Made by a program: the position numbers and the translations under genes. A DNA stretch of 64,000 nt from Altererythrobacter xiamenensis (GTDB lineage: Bacteria > Pseudomonadota > Alphaproteobacteria > Sphingomonadales > Sphingomonadaceae), in NCBI RefSeq assembly GCF_900177715.1, contig NZ_FXWG01000004.1:1-64000 (forward strand). Reading direction: 5' to 3'. The notes beneath the pieces are model-generated. The model searched no databases. It was not told where the DNA came from and saw nothing but the letters and a program-made list of their open reading frames with translations. Numbering within the stretch: the stretch's first letter is position 1; every line of letters begins with the position of its first letter. Positions 8,856-16,642 of the stretch are shown piece by piece.

Positions 8856-9752
8856 TCAGGCGCGCACCAATGTACCCGCACCGCGCGCGGTGAAGAACTC
8901 GAGCAGCATCGCATGCGGCTCGCGCCCGTCGAGCACGACTGCCGCCTCGCACCCGGCCTCGACCGCATCCACGCACGTCTCGAGCTTGGGGATCATCCCG
9001 CCGGAAATCGTGCCGTCTTTCCTGAGCGCCTCGATCTTTGACGGGTCGAGATCGGTGATCAACTTGCCGTCCTTGCCAAGCACACCTGCGACATCGGTAA
9101 GCAGGAACAGCCGCGCCGCACCCAGCGCCGCCGCGATGGCACCCGCCATCGTATCGGCGTTGATGTTGTAGGTCTCGCCATCCATGCCCGCACCGATCGG
9201 CGCGATGATCGGGATCATGCCCGATGCGACAGCCGTGTCGATGATCGTCGTGTCGACATTCGCCGGCTCGCCCACGAAACCGAGGTCGACCGCTCGCTCT
9301 ATGTTGCTTTCCGGATCCTTGGTCGTTCGCTCGACCTTGGTCGCGGTGACAAGACCGCCATCCTTGCCCGAAATGCCGATCGCCTTGCCGCCGGCGCTCG
9401 CGATCCAGCCGACCAGCTGCTTGTTGATCGCGCCCGACAAGACCATTTCGGCAACTTCCGCTGTCGCCTTGTCGGTGACGCGCAGCCCGTCGACGAAGGT
9501 GCTTTCGACGCCGAGCTTCTTGAGCATCGCGCCGATCTGCGGGCCCCCGCCATGTACGACTACCGGGTTGATGCCGACCGCCTTCAGCAGCACGATATCC
9601 TCGGCAAACTCGCGCGCCGCCTTGGGGTTGCCCATGGCATGGCCGCCGTACTTCACCACGAAAGTACGTCCGGCATAGCGCTGGAAATAGGGCAGCGCCT
9701 CGATCAGCACTTCGGCCTTTTCGAGCATGGTCTTGTCGCTCTGCGCGCTCAT
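8856..9752 (-). CDS. argB: Acetylglutamate kinase
   Basis: A 298-residue amino-acid kinase catalysing ATP-dependent phosphorylation of N-acetyl-L-glutamate, the second step of arginine biosynthesis. Visible hallmarks are [11 protein letters not shown] near the N-terminus, [13 protein letters not shown], the GNxxD-type acceptor region, and [20 protein letters not shown] near the C-terminus. The length matches the family. GGAGAAG precedes the ATG. Arginine-sensitive forms carry an N-terminal helix; about 25 residues precede the kinase core here, so feedback inhibition is plausible but not certain. It is the first gene of a minus-strand run that includes yggT and folD. Confidence 0.97.
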   Translation of the reverse strand: MSAQSDKTMLEKAEVLIEALPYFQRYAGRTFVVKYGGHAMGNPKAAREFAEDIVLLKAVGINPVVVHGGGPQIGAMLKKLGVESTFVDGLRVTDKATAEVAEMVLSGAINKQLVGWIASAGGKAIGISGKDGGLVTATKVERTTKDPESNIERAVDLGFVGEPANVDTTIIDTAVASGMIPIIAPIGAGMDGETYNINADTMAGAIAAALGAARLFLLTDVAGVLGKDGKLITDLDPSKIEALRKDGTISGGMIPKLETCVDAVEAGCEAAVVLDGREPHAMLLEFFTARGAGTLVRA

Positions 9753-9840
9753 CGAATTGCTTCTCCACCTGTATCGCCCGCGCGCTTAGCCGCTTGGCGG
9801 GGGCTAGGAAAGCCCGCATGCCGTGCTACCCGCTAGTGCA

Positions 9841-10413
9841 ATGGGCAGGATCTCCCCCTTTCGCAAACGCCGCAAGGTCAAGCCGCCGCGATTTCGCACG
9901 GGGCGGAGGAAGCGCATCTGGCGGGCAAGATTGCGCGCATGGTTCGGTCCGGTTCTGCTGATGGGGGCATTGGTCGCAGTCTGGCTGTTCGCCGCGCCAG
10001 CCGCCAAACCCGAATGGACGCCCAGCTCCCATTCGAACTTCGGCCTGTGCGGTGAACGTGGCCGCCCCTTCGCCTGCGTCACAGATGGCGACACGGTGAC
10101 GCTGGGTTATGGCCAGACCGCGCGCCGCATCCGCCTGACAGGTTTCGACACGCCGGAACTCGACGGCGCTTGCCCGGCTGAAGCGTCCCGCGCTCAGGAA
10201 GCGCGGCTCGCGCTGCAAAGCTGGCTAAACGCTGGTCCCTTCGAATGGGACGGAGGCAGCCAGCCTCCCTATGATCGCTATGGGCGCGAGCTGCGGAGTG
10301 TCCGCCGGGTTCACCCGGATGGGCGCGTCGAGAAGCTGGCCGACACCATGGTAGATGCAAGCCTGGCAAACACCGACGACTGGGGCCTTTTCGCGCGAGA
10401 CTGGTGCGGGTGA
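9841..10413 (+). CDS. Membrane-anchored or secreted thermonuclease-like (SNase) protein
   Basis: About 190 residues: a very basic N-terminus (residues 1-33), one hydrophobic helix (about 36-53), then a staphylococcal-nuclease-like domain with VTDGDTVTLG, RIRLTGFDTPELDGACP, a basic/Asp segment PPYDRYGRELRSV, and a conserved tail. The DGDT and RLTGFDTPE motifs supply the Ca-binding aspartates and catalytic arginine of this fold. The DNA/RNA substrate is unknown; the basic leader suggests an inner-membrane anchor with the nuclease domain outside. The start is uncertain: ATG 9841 has no clear ribosome-binding site, and a GTG at 9823 would add six residues. It is transcribed divergently from argB. 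Confidence 0.8.
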   Translation: MGRISPFRKRRKVKPPRFRTGRRKRIWRARLRAWFGPVLLMGALVAVWLFAAPAAKPEWTPSSHSNFGLCGERGRPFACVTDGDTVTLGYGQTARRIRLTGFDTPELDGACPAEASRAQEARLALQSWLNAGPFEWDGGSQPPYDRYGRELRSVRRVHPDGRVEKLADTMVDASLANTDDWGLFARDWCG

Positions 10414-10442
10414 GCCACCGCTCACCCGACACTATCTAGCGA

Positions 10443-10679
10443 TCATTCGGAGGTTTCGGCCTCGCCCTCGGCAGTCTCTTCGTCAGGCGTGACGTTTCTC
10501 ATTTCGGTGTCGGGAGTATCGACCGGAACTGCTTCGGGATCGACATCGCTGACGATCAGTTCGCCGCCGCTTTCATCGGTCGCGTCGACTTCGTAGGATT
10601 TCTCTTCCTGCTCGGCGCAGGCCGCTAGCAAGGCCGCACTGCCAAGCGCCAGCAGCGCACTCATGGTTGTCTTGCGCAT
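10443..10679 (-). CDS. Small acidic lipoprotein, function unknown
   Basis: A 78-residue precursor with a lipoprotein signal (LLAAC, Cys at residue 21) and a short, very acidic mature region rich in Glu/Asp/Thr that ends in EGEAETSE. No domain is recognised. The start follows GAGAAGGAGAAGAGACG on the minus strand, an ample ribosome-binding site. It converges with the SNase gene, 29 bases away. Similar tiny acidic lipoproteins recur in this window (25721, 58464), suggesting a lineage habit rather than a defined system. Confidence 0.7.
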   Translation of the reverse strand: MRKTTMSALLALGSAALLAACAEQEEKSYEVDATDESGGELIVSDVDPEAVPVDTPDTEMRNVTPDEETAEGEAETSE

Positions 10680-10801
10680 CGTCTCTTCTCCTTCTCTTCG
10701 CTGCTTCCAGCTTTGAAACCTGGAATTGATTCTAAAGGCGATAAAACGCGCAGTCCTTGTTCTCGATCAATTTCGCTCTTGGGACAGTGCGTTTCCGCCG
10801 C

Positions 10802-11335
10802 TCAATAGGCGTTCAGGCCAAATCCGCGTCGCTGCAGTTCGGCGTGAGCAACCGTCCCGCTGGGCGCGACCTTCACACCTTCGAGCAGGTCCGTATTGCC
10901 GACCTTGTGGTATTTCGCAGCGACACCGCAGACCCAGATCTCTGCCCCGCGCGCGATGAGTTCGGCCACGTCGTTATACGCCTGATTGCGCAAGGGTGTG
11001 CCGTCCTCGTCCTGATACTTTGCGCCATATCGCGCGTCGTTCACCACGTCGAACACCGCCGGGCCGTGAACCACGATCGCAGTCTTCACCGCCTCGGGTG
11101 CAACGCCTTCGGCCTCCATTGCGCGCTGGAAGGCGAGTGCGCGTGCGAAGGCGCCATTGGGCTTGCCCGCGGCGCTTTCATAGGCATCGAAGCTGTGTTT
11201 CCATTCCCCATCGGCCGGGAACTCCATGTCCGAGGTGATCTCCACCTCTGCACTTTCATGGTGATCGGCAAGTGCGGGCGCGGCGAGCATCGCCAGCGGT
11301 GCGATGGCGGTAGCAAGGGCAAGTGAACGGCGCAT
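10802..11335 (-). CDS. Secreted DsrE/DsrF-like protein
   Basis: A 177-residue protein with a cleavable signal peptide (APALA, about residue 23) and a C-terminal DsrE/DsrF-like fold: KTAIVVHGPAVFDVV, a conserved Cys in EIWVCGVAAKYH, and VKVAPSGTVAHAELQRRGFG. DsrE-like proteins relay sulfur in the cytoplasm, but this exported branch is common in proteobacteria with unknown function. The single Cys in the WVCG segment is the expected active residue. An open frame continues upstream to 11524, but 11335 has a GGGAG site and a proper signal peptide. It is divergent from a 47-residue charged protein gene at 11444. Confidence 0.8.
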   Translation of the reverse strand: MRRSLALATAIAPLAMLAAPALADHHESAEVEITSDMEFPADGEWKHSFDAYESAAGKPNGAFARALAFQRAMEAEGVAPEAVKTAIVVHGPAVFDVVNDARYGAKYQDEDGTPLRNQAYNDVAELIARGAEIWVCGVAAKYHKVGNTDLLEGVKVAPSGTVAHAELQRRGFGLNAY

Positions 11336-11443
11336 AGGCGGTGTCTCCCGGAAAAGCGTTGAATACCTTGTGCCAACCCCCTCACCTTGCGGCAAGGGCA
11401 TCGCACCATGTAGCATCACAGCGCAGCCACCGGAGGATGCATT

Positions 11444-11587
11444 ATGGACGATGACAGACGCAACGATCGGCGCGATTACGCGGATCGCCTCAAGGGCGAG
11501 CGGCGCGAAAACGACCGGGACCACTCCGGCATCGAAAAGCGCTCGGGCGACCGGCGTTCAGGCACCGACCGCCGCGAGCGCGACTAG
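11444..11587 (+). CDS. 47-residue highly charged small protein
   Basis: This short gene encodes 47 residues, nearly all charged or polar (MDDDRRNDRRDYADRLKGER at the start, RSGDRRSGTDRRERD at the end). A strong ribosome-binding site (GGAGG, 11432-11436) precedes the ATG by 7 bases, and the frame ends in TAG just before a convergent gene. The RRSGTDRR-type tail resembles the RxxxR linker at the start of PilZ domains, but there is no PilZ domain. The expected state is intrinsically disordered. Function unknown. Confidence 0.6.
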   Translation: MDDDRRNDRRDYADRLKGERRENDRDHSGIEKRSGDRRSGTDRRERD

Positions 11588-11617
11588 TCCTATTTCGAGG
11601 TCGAGCGCAGGTGGCGC

Positions 11618-11881
11618 TTATTCGACCGGTTCGATCTCCACATCCGGGGTCTCCTCGGGCGCTTCAACGCCCTGCACTTCCGGCAGAGTGGGGTCATTCA
11701 CATTCAGATCCGTATCGAGACGCTCCTCGGCCTGCTCCGACGCGGTCACATCGGTCACGTTGTCATCGGCATCGCCTTCGGGGTTGAAGAAGATGATCAC
11801 CACTGCAACGCCGAGCGCGACGAGCAGCGCGACCCAGAGCCAGCGCGTGGGGGGATTGGAATCGGGAACGGCGTCACTCAT
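11618..11881 (-). CDS. Single-pass membrane protein with acidic tail
   Basis: An 87-residue protein: a short polar N-terminus, one transmembrane helix (about residues 13-32), and a long acidic, proline-containing C-terminal tail (DADDNVTDVTASEQAEERLD and onward). With no positive residues after the helix, the tail is likely periplasmic. No family is recognised. AGGAG is found upstream of the ATG (minus strand). It lies between two small plus-strand genes. Confidence 0.65.
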   Translation of the reverse strand: MSDAVPDSNPPTRWLWVALLVALGVAVVIIFFNPEGDADDNVTDVTASEQAEERLDTDLNVNDPTLPEVQGVEAPEETPDVEIEPVE

Positions 11882-11988
11882 GAAAGAACTCCTGCTTTAG
11901 CGTATGCCGAACCAACGGGTCGGCCCGCCCACCGTTCCGAAAAGCCGCCACGCTGGGCTTTGCCACAAGGCTGGGCTAGAGCGAGAGC

Positions 11989-12675
11989 ATGACCGGATTT
12001 CCTCCCATTCTCGCCCCTGAAATTGCGATGGCCGCCCCGATTGCCGGCGCGCTTGCCGCATGCGCGCCAGCCGCAGAACCTGCGCCACCTCCTTCGCCGC
12101 AGGAGGCGTTCTGGACCGCGCTTTCGAGCCATTGCGGCACAGACGGCGACGGGCGCGCCTATGCGGGCGAACTGGTGAGCGAGGACGAGCGCGATGCCGA
12201 CTGGCGGGGCCGCGCCATGATCGCGCACTGGGCCGAGTGTTCGGACGATCGCATCGCCATCGCCTTCCACACCGAAGACCCGGAGCGTGAAGACGGCTGG
12301 GACCGCTCTCGCACATGGCTCGTCACCCGGTCGGGAGAGGGCGAAGACATGCGCATCACCCTGAAGCACGATCACCGCCATGACGACGGCGAAGCGGACG
12401 CGGTCACCTTCTACGGCGGCACGACTCAAAGTGCCGGTGAGCAGGGCGCGCAGGACTTCCCGGTCGACGAGGAGAGCATCACGCTCTTCACCCGCGAAGG
12501 CCTCGACGCATCGCTCACCAATGTCTGGCGGCTCGAGGTCGACCCGGCAGGCAGCGAGAACCCGCGCTTCACCTACCAGCTGACCCGCCGCAATGACGAA
12601 ACGCGCCTGTTCCGCGTCAGCTTCGACGCGAGCCAGCCGGTCGAGCCGCCCCCGTCCGCCTGGGGCTGGGAATAG
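11989..12675 (+). CDS. Putative secreted lipoprotein, function unknown
   Basis: A 228-residue protein with an N-terminal hydrophobic segment ending in GALAACAP (possible lipobox, Cys near residue 25) and a Pro-rich linker. The mature domain has a conserved-looking start SPQEAFWTALSSHCGTDGDG, a GRAMIAHWAEC segment, KHDHRHDDGEADAVTFYGGT, and a tail FRVSFDASQPVEPPP. Proteins with this HDHRHDDG...TFYGG layout are common hypothetical proteins of Sphingomonadales and their relatives. No catalytic role can be assigned. Confidence 0.7.
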   Translation: MTGFPPILAPEIAMAAPIAGALAACAPAAEPAPPPSPQEAFWTALSSHCGTDGDGRAYAGELVSEDERDADWRGRAMIAHWAECSDDRIAIAFHTEDPEREDGWDRSRTWLVTRSGEGEDMRITLKHDHRHDDGEADAVTFYGGTTQSAGEQGAQDFPVDEESITLFTREGLDASLTNVWRLEVDPAGSENPRFTYQLTRRNDETRLFRVSFDASQPVEPPPSAWGWE

Positions 12676-12704
12676 GGCGAAGCGGGTGCTCGGGTTCCGG
12701 CGCG

Positions 12705-12959
12705 TCAGGCTTCGGCGCGCGCTTTCGCCACGATCGCGGCGATCTCGTCGAGCATCGCCAGCCGCTTCTTCTTGAGCTCTTCGGCGTGTTCGTCGCTCAG
12801 CGGCTCGGCCTCGCTCTCGTGGCGATGCACCTCGCGGTTGAGCTCGTGATACTCCTCGGCGATCCGCGCGAAATGCGCATCCTCCTGCTTGAGGCGCGTG
12901 ATCAGCGCGCGGTCGCGCCTGAAGATCTCGGTGAGTTCGTTCGGGGTATGCTGGGACAT
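12705..12959 (-). CDS. YdcH/DUF465 family small coiled-coil protein
   Basis: An 84-residue, almost entirely helical, charged protein: FRRDRALITRLKQEDAHFAR, then AEEYHELNREVHRHE, then EELKKKRLAMLDEIAAIV. This spacing of helices is characteristic of DUF465/YdcH proteins. Function unknown; many are growth-phase or stress linked. It converges with the preceding lipoprotein gene. The upstream 435 bases hold no gene. Confidence 0.85.
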   Translation of the reverse strand: MSQHTPNELTEIFRRDRALITRLKQEDAHFARIAEEYHELNREVHRHESEAEPLSDEHAEELKKKRLAMLDEIAAIVAKARAEA

Positions 12960-13394
12960 TGCCGGGTTTTCCTTCTCTCGATTTGTGAATGGAACCTAGC
13001 GCCGGCCCGCAGGCGCTTCCTTGTCCTGGATCAAATTCGCAAACGGTCGAATGCGCGCGGGGAAGCACGCTCTGAAGCACGCGCCGAAGCACTTTGGGCC
13101 ATTCCAACAAACTTGACACAATTGACACCCGGTCAAGCGGGCGAATCGGGCACATCCCACTGATTTTGCGTGGGAATTGCGCCGGATGCCAGCTTGACAC
13201 TATGCCTACATTTTTCGCCTGGCGAAAAGGGGGGTGGAGGATGGCCATGGCTCTGCCCTAGCAAGCCATCATGCGAGTAGGAAAATGGCGATAGCGCGGG
13301 CATGACCGGCTCGAAGGTTCGATTAATCGCTGGTATGGCAGCCGGGCGTGCAGCCCGGAGGGGTACTGCCCGCCCGCCGCAAGGGGACACGCCG
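12960..13394. other. 435-bp gene-free region with repeated TTGACAC and three hairpins
   Basis: No credible coding region. TTGACAC occurs at 13113-13119, 13122-13128 and 13194-13200; the first two are followed by an inverted GGTCAAG (13131-13137). Inverted repeats are TCCCAC/GTGGGA (13155-13175, 9-base loop), TTTTCGCC/GGCGAAAA (13212-13228) and CCGGGC/GCCCGG (13342-13358, 5-base loop). TTGACA fits a -35 element, but no good -10 follows at 16-18 bases. It could hold the promoter of the DUF465 gene, a small RNA or an operator cluster. Confidence 0.35.
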
Positions 13395-13787
13395 ATGAGC
13401 CGCATCGCCAAAGCCGGTCTTGCCTATTGGGCGGCGATCTTCGCGCTCGGCTTCGCGCTCGGCACCGTGCGGACGCTGTGGGGTGCGGAGGCGCTGGGGG
13501 AGGCGCGCTTCATCCTGATCGAAGTGCCGGTGATGCTGCTCGCGAGCTTTGCCGCGGCGCATTGGTTGACCCGGCGTTTCGACATTGCGAGCACGGGCGC
13601 GGCGCTCGGCATGGGCGCGCTCGCTTTCGCATTGCTGATGGCGGCGGAGGTTGCGCTGTCGGCCGCGCTGGGGCTGAGCGTTTCGCTATGGATTTCGGGC
13701 CTGCTCGCGCCGCCCGGCCTCTATGGCTTCCTCGGCCAGATCGCCTTCGGCCTGATGCCTGTGCTCGCGCGACCTCGCGACGAGTAG
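13395..13787 (+). CDS. Four-helix membrane protein, function unknown
   Basis: A 130-residue hydrophobic protein with about four transmembrane helices: AYWAAIFALGFALGTVRTLW, then ILIEVPVMLLASFAAAHWL, then GALAFALLMAAEVALSAALG, then a C-terminal LYGFLGQIAFGLMPVLA. The start at 13395 is preferred over 13302 because AAGGGGAC lies 8 bases upstream. A hairpin (13342-13358) precedes it. The family resembles conserved alphaproteobacterial hypothetical membrane proteins with a GTxRxLW motif in helix 1; I cannot name it. Confidence 0.75.
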   Translation: MSRIAKAGLAYWAAIFALGFALGTVRTLWGAEALGEARFILIEVPVMLLASFAAAHWLTRRFDIASTGAALGMGALAFALLMAAEVALSAALGLSVSLWISGLLAPPGLYGFLGQIAFGLMPVLARPRDE

Positions 13788-13799
13788 CCGCGCCGCTAG

Positions 13800-13967
13800 T
13801 CAGAGGTCGCTGAACAGGCTTTGGATGAAGTGCGCGAGGGTGTCCCAGCCGAGCGTGAAACCGAGGATCAGGACCACGGCCTGAAGTCCCGCGATGAAAT
13901 GAAGGGTATTGCTGAAAGGCTGCTTGCGCGTCTTGTGGCGGAACAGGTGGCGGGCGGCATGGGGCAC
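13800..13967 (-). CDS. 55-residue single-helix membrane protein
   Basis: Reading the minus strand from a GTG at 13967 gives MPHAARHLFRHKTRKQPF..., then one hydrophobic helix (FIAGLQAVVLILGFTLGW) and the tail DTLAHFIQSLFSDL before TGA. The basic N-terminus followed by a helix fits an N-in membrane protein. The in-frame region is closed upstream by a TAA, and no ATG exists, so the GTG start (partly overlapping a GGA) is the only reasonable choice. It converges with the four-helix protein, 12 bases away. Function unknown. Confidence 0.5.
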   Translation of the reverse strand: MPHAARHLFRHKTRKQPFSNTLHFIAGLQAVVLILGFTLGWDTLAHFIQSLFSDL

Positions 13968-14086
13968 TCCGAAGGCTAATCGCGGAAAGCCTTTCCCAAA
14001 AGATTATTAGGTGAAGTCTGACCTTAATTGAAGCCTGCGCCTTATACACAGCTAGATCGAGCGCAATACGCAACAAGAATGGGTAA

Positions 14087-14815
14087 TTACTTTATCTTAG
14101 CCCAACTTTGTTCCGTAGGCCAGTTTTTGTAGCGTTGGGGGGAATGAAGCTTCGTGTCGGCCCGTATTAGCTGCTTCAGCTTTTCTCGAGGGTAATTTTC
14201 TGGAAGCGGGGAGGCGTCCAACTGAAGGCAGTAGGTATAGACGTCTGCAAGTTGTAAAAGCCTACTATGATGTGAGTGGATGAAGTACACCGAATCGATG
14301 ATCCGATCGATCTTCTTGCCGAACTCATAATCAGTTCCGTCAGCCCTAAAGCGCGAAAGGTTGGCAACATTACCATCCGCAAATTCGCCATCAAAATCAC
14401 CAATCATGATACAAGTCTCGCTCAAAGATTTTGTATCAATTTGTACCTTCTCAGTAAGGAACATGAAGGCCTTGTCTTCCCACCCCGAGTTCGCGACCAT
14501 TTTTGACGGATCGATGCGCACTTCGATTTTGCGAATGCTTTTGTTATTGCCTACGATCTCGGCCAGTTTTAGCAAGCAATCTAGTCTGCGATCGATTTCC
14601 CAATCTCTAAAGTGATTCTTTCTATGAAAAATATCCTTCGCATGGAACTCAGTTTCCCGACTTAGCACCCTTGTCCCGAAGTACTCGTCAGAAAGTCTGT
14701 TTACACTCTCTTCGATTTCTGGCGCAGCGTCAGCGCAAATGGAAAGAGCACCCAGCCAATAAAATGGCTGGGCCGGCAGGTTATATTTACATTCGTCGAA
14801 ATAAACTAAACGCAA
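14087..14815 (-). CDS. DUF3800 domain protein (RNase H-like fold), accessory
   Basis: A 242-residue protein matching the DUF3800 layout: N-terminal YFDEC (Asp7, Glu8), a middle acidic pair (MIGDFDGEF, Asp140/Asp142), and the C-terminal HSHHSRLLQLADVYTYC block (Asp191). DUF3800 is predicted to adopt an RNase H-like fold with a cluster of acidic residues, and members turn up near defence and mobile genes; no biochemical function is firmly established to my knowledge. It starts with TTG two bases after the stop of the DUF4145 gene, so translation is coupled. Local composition is unlike the neighbours: bases 14401-14460 are 35% G+C against about 62% in core genes, indicating recent acquisition. 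Confidence 0.8.
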   Translation of the reverse strand: MRLVYFDECKYNLPAQPFYWLGALSICADAAPEIEESVNRLSDEYFGTRVLSRETEFHAKDIFHRKNHFRDWEIDRRLDCLLKLAEIVGNNKSIRKIEVRIDPSKMVANSGWEDKAFMFLTEKVQIDTKSLSETCIMIGDFDGEFADGNVANLSRFRADGTDYEFGKKIDRIIDSVYFIHSHHSRLLQLADVYTYCLQLDASPLPENYPREKLKQLIRADTKLHSPQRYKNWPTEQSWAKIK

Positions 14816-14817
14816 AC

Positions 14818-15492
14818 CTATCCAGCCGACTTCTCGCTCTCATTCGCGGGACTTTTTTCATCACGCTTGGAGCGGTTCTGGGCAACCATGCTCGGTAGCG
14901 TGAATGCATACCTCAAGAATGCCTCAGTAAATTTTTGGATAGCATTTGCATCGCTTTCAGTTTCTGGCAACTCGTCGTGAACAGCACCGTTGCCATCTAT
15001 GCGAATTTCATGAGACCACTGCCCCATTGCCTCGGTCAAGAGATGACGCTCGACTAGGGTATTGATGCGCGAGAAGAGGCTCTCAGACTTCAATTCTGGT
15101 GATATGAGCTTGGTGCCAACATCTAGAGATTTGCGAAACATCGCACCAGCAGCATCCCAGCGCTCAGCCCTTAGGCTCTCAAGCCCCTGCAAATAAAAGT
15201 TCTCGACATTTTTTGGCAAGTTTTCCGGCACATCAATCGATCTACTAGGCCAAAAATTTCTCATCTCATATTTTGGCCGTATGAAATCCACGGAATTTCG
15301 CGTCAAATCTGGAAAGCTTGAGTTGTTGTGCGCTATTGCGTGGACGATTACCCCATTATTGCAAAGGCCGCATTGCCCAATGATATAAGCATGGTTGCCC
15401 GCGTTTCGATGCGGCCATTGGTGAACGATTGCGAAACCAGCAGATCGAGTTAGGCAATGTGGACAATCCGCCTTAAATTGGGTCTGGGGCAC
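14818..15492 (-). CDS. DUF4145 domain protein with N-terminal zinc-ribbon, accessory
   Basis: A 224-residue protein with two CxxC pairs (Cys10/Cys13 in CPHC, Cys41/Cys44 in CGLC), a likely zinc ribbon, then a helical DUF4145 region (NVENFYLQGLESLRAERWDA, MFRKSLDVGTKLI, and HEIRIDGNGAVHDE). DUF4145 occurs alone or fused to restriction or nuclease modules; its function is unknown. It begins with GTG only 5 bases after the nrdB stop, borrowing GCGGAG in the end of nrdB as ribosome-binding site, and ends 2 bases before the DUF3800 start. G+C is low (15301-15360 is 45%). It is probably transcribed from the nrdB promoter. Confidence 0.8.
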   Translation of the reverse strand: MPQTQFKADCPHCLTRSAGFAIVHQWPHRNAGNHAYIIGQCGLCNNGVIVHAIAHNNSSFPDLTRNSVDFIRPKYEMRNFWPSRSIDVPENLPKNVENFYLQGLESLRAERWDAAGAMFRKSLDVGTKLISPELKSESLFSRINTLVERHLLTEAMGQWSHEIRIDGNGAVHDELPETESDANAIQKFTEAFLRYAFTLPSMVAQNRSKRDEKSPANESEKSAG

Positions 15493-15497
15493 GAAGT

Positions 15498-16562
15498 CTA
15501 CTCCGCAGCCTGCGCTCCATCACCCGAAGCTTCGCCGAACATGTCCGGACCGTCGTCGACCGCCTCTTCCTCGTTCGCGGCCTTGGCCTTCTGGCGCTTG
15601 TCGAAGCTCGACCAGACGGTGTTCCAGTCGCCCTTGGTCGCGCCCTTCGAATATTCGGTCGCGCGCTGTTCGAAGAAGTTGGCGTGCTCCACGCCGTTGA
15701 GCAGCGGGGCGAGCCAGGGCAGCGGGTGATCGTCGATCATGTAGATCGGCTGCAGGCCAAGCTGGCCAAGGCGCCAGTCGGCGATGTAGCGGATGTACTT
15801 CTTGATCTCCTTGGGCGTCATCCCGCTGACGGGGCCCATTTCGAAGGCGAGATCGATGAAGTTGTCTTCCAGACGCACCGACTTCTGGCAGATGTCGATG
15901 ATGTCTTCCTTCACCGCCTTGGTGTAGCAGTCACGCTCGCGCACGAACTCGTGGAACAGGCGCACGATGCCTTCGCAGTGGAGGCTTTCGTCGCGCACCG
16001 ACCAGCTGACGATCTGGCCCATGCCCTTCATCTTGTTGAAGCGCGGGAAGTTCATCAGCATGGCGAAGCTGGCGAACAGCTGCATCCCTTCGGTGAAGCC
16101 GCCGAATGCCGCCAGCGTGCGGGCGATATCCTCGTCCGTGTCGACGCCGAAAACCTGCAGGTAATCGTGCTTGTCCTTCATTTCCTCATATTCGAGGAAG
16201 GCGGAATATTCGCTTTCGGGCATGCCGATCGTGTCGAGCAAATGGCTGTAGGCCGCGATGTGCACCGTCTCCATATTGGAAAAGGCGGTGAGCATCATCT
16301 TGACCTCGGTCGGCTTGAACACGCGGCCATACTTGTCGTGGTAGCAATCCTGCACCTCGACATCGGCCTGGGTGAAGAATCGGAAGATCTGGGTGAGCAG
16401 GTTGCGCTCGTGCTCGGTGATCTTCTGCGCCCAGTCGCGGCAATCCTCGCCCAGAGGCACTTCCTCGGGCATCCAGTGGATCTGCTGCTGGCGTTTCCAG
16501 AATTCATACGCCCACGGGTATTCGAAGGGCTTGTAGGTCTTTCTGGCTTCGAGCAACGACAT
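15498..16562 (-). CDS. nrdB: Ribonucleoside-diphosphate reductase, beta subunit (class I)
   Basis: A 354-residue radical-generating subunit of class I ribonucleotide reductase. The metal/radical residues are in place: Asp67, Glu98, His101 and the radical Tyr105 in METVHIAAYSHLL, plus the second half-site in SVRDESLHCEG. There is no N-terminal ATP-cone. The tail is acidic, as needed for docking to NrdA. The start at 16562 follows AGGGGACC at good spacing; a longer open frame to 16727 lacks support. nrdA lies 5.3 kb away on the same strand with unrelated genes between, so the two are separate transcription units. Three GANTC sites, two within a perfect palindrome, lie 42-80 bases upstream. Two accessory genes follow directly. 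Confidence 0.96.
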   Translation of the reverse strand: MSLLEARKTYKPFEYPWAYEFWKRQQQIHWMPEEVPLGEDCRDWAQKITEHERNLLTQIFRFFTQADVEVQDCYHDKYGRVFKPTEVKMMLTAFSNMETVHIAAYSHLLDTIGMPESEYSAFLEYEEMKDKHDYLQVFGVDTDEDIARTLAAFGGFTEGMQLFASFAMLMNFPRFNKMKGMGQIVSWSVRDESLHCEGIVRLFHEFVRERDCYTKAVKEDIIDICQKSVRLEDNFIDLAFEMGPVSGMTPKEIKKYIRYIADWRLGQLGLQPIYMIDDHPLPWLAPLLNGVEHANFFEQRATEYSKGATKGDWNTVWSSFDKRQKAKAANEEEAVDDGPDMFGEASGDGAQAAE

Positions 16563-16603
16563 CTTGTGGTCCCCTGAGGATTGGCGTGAACAACCGATAT
16601 AGG

Positions 16604-16642
16604 GAATCACGGCTGTGATTCGATAGCAAGAGGAAATGATTC
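16604..16642. promoter_or_regulatory. GANTC-containing palindrome upstream of nrdB
   Basis: GAATCAC (16604-16610) and GTGATTC (16615-16621) form a perfect 7-bp inverted repeat with a 4-base centre; each arm contains a GANTC site, and a third GANTC lies at 16638-16642. GANTC is the target of the cell-cycle methyltransferase CcrM in alphaproteobacteria. The site lies 42 bases upstream of the nrdB start, where it could control transcription through methylation state or bind a dimeric regulator. Confidence 0.5.
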
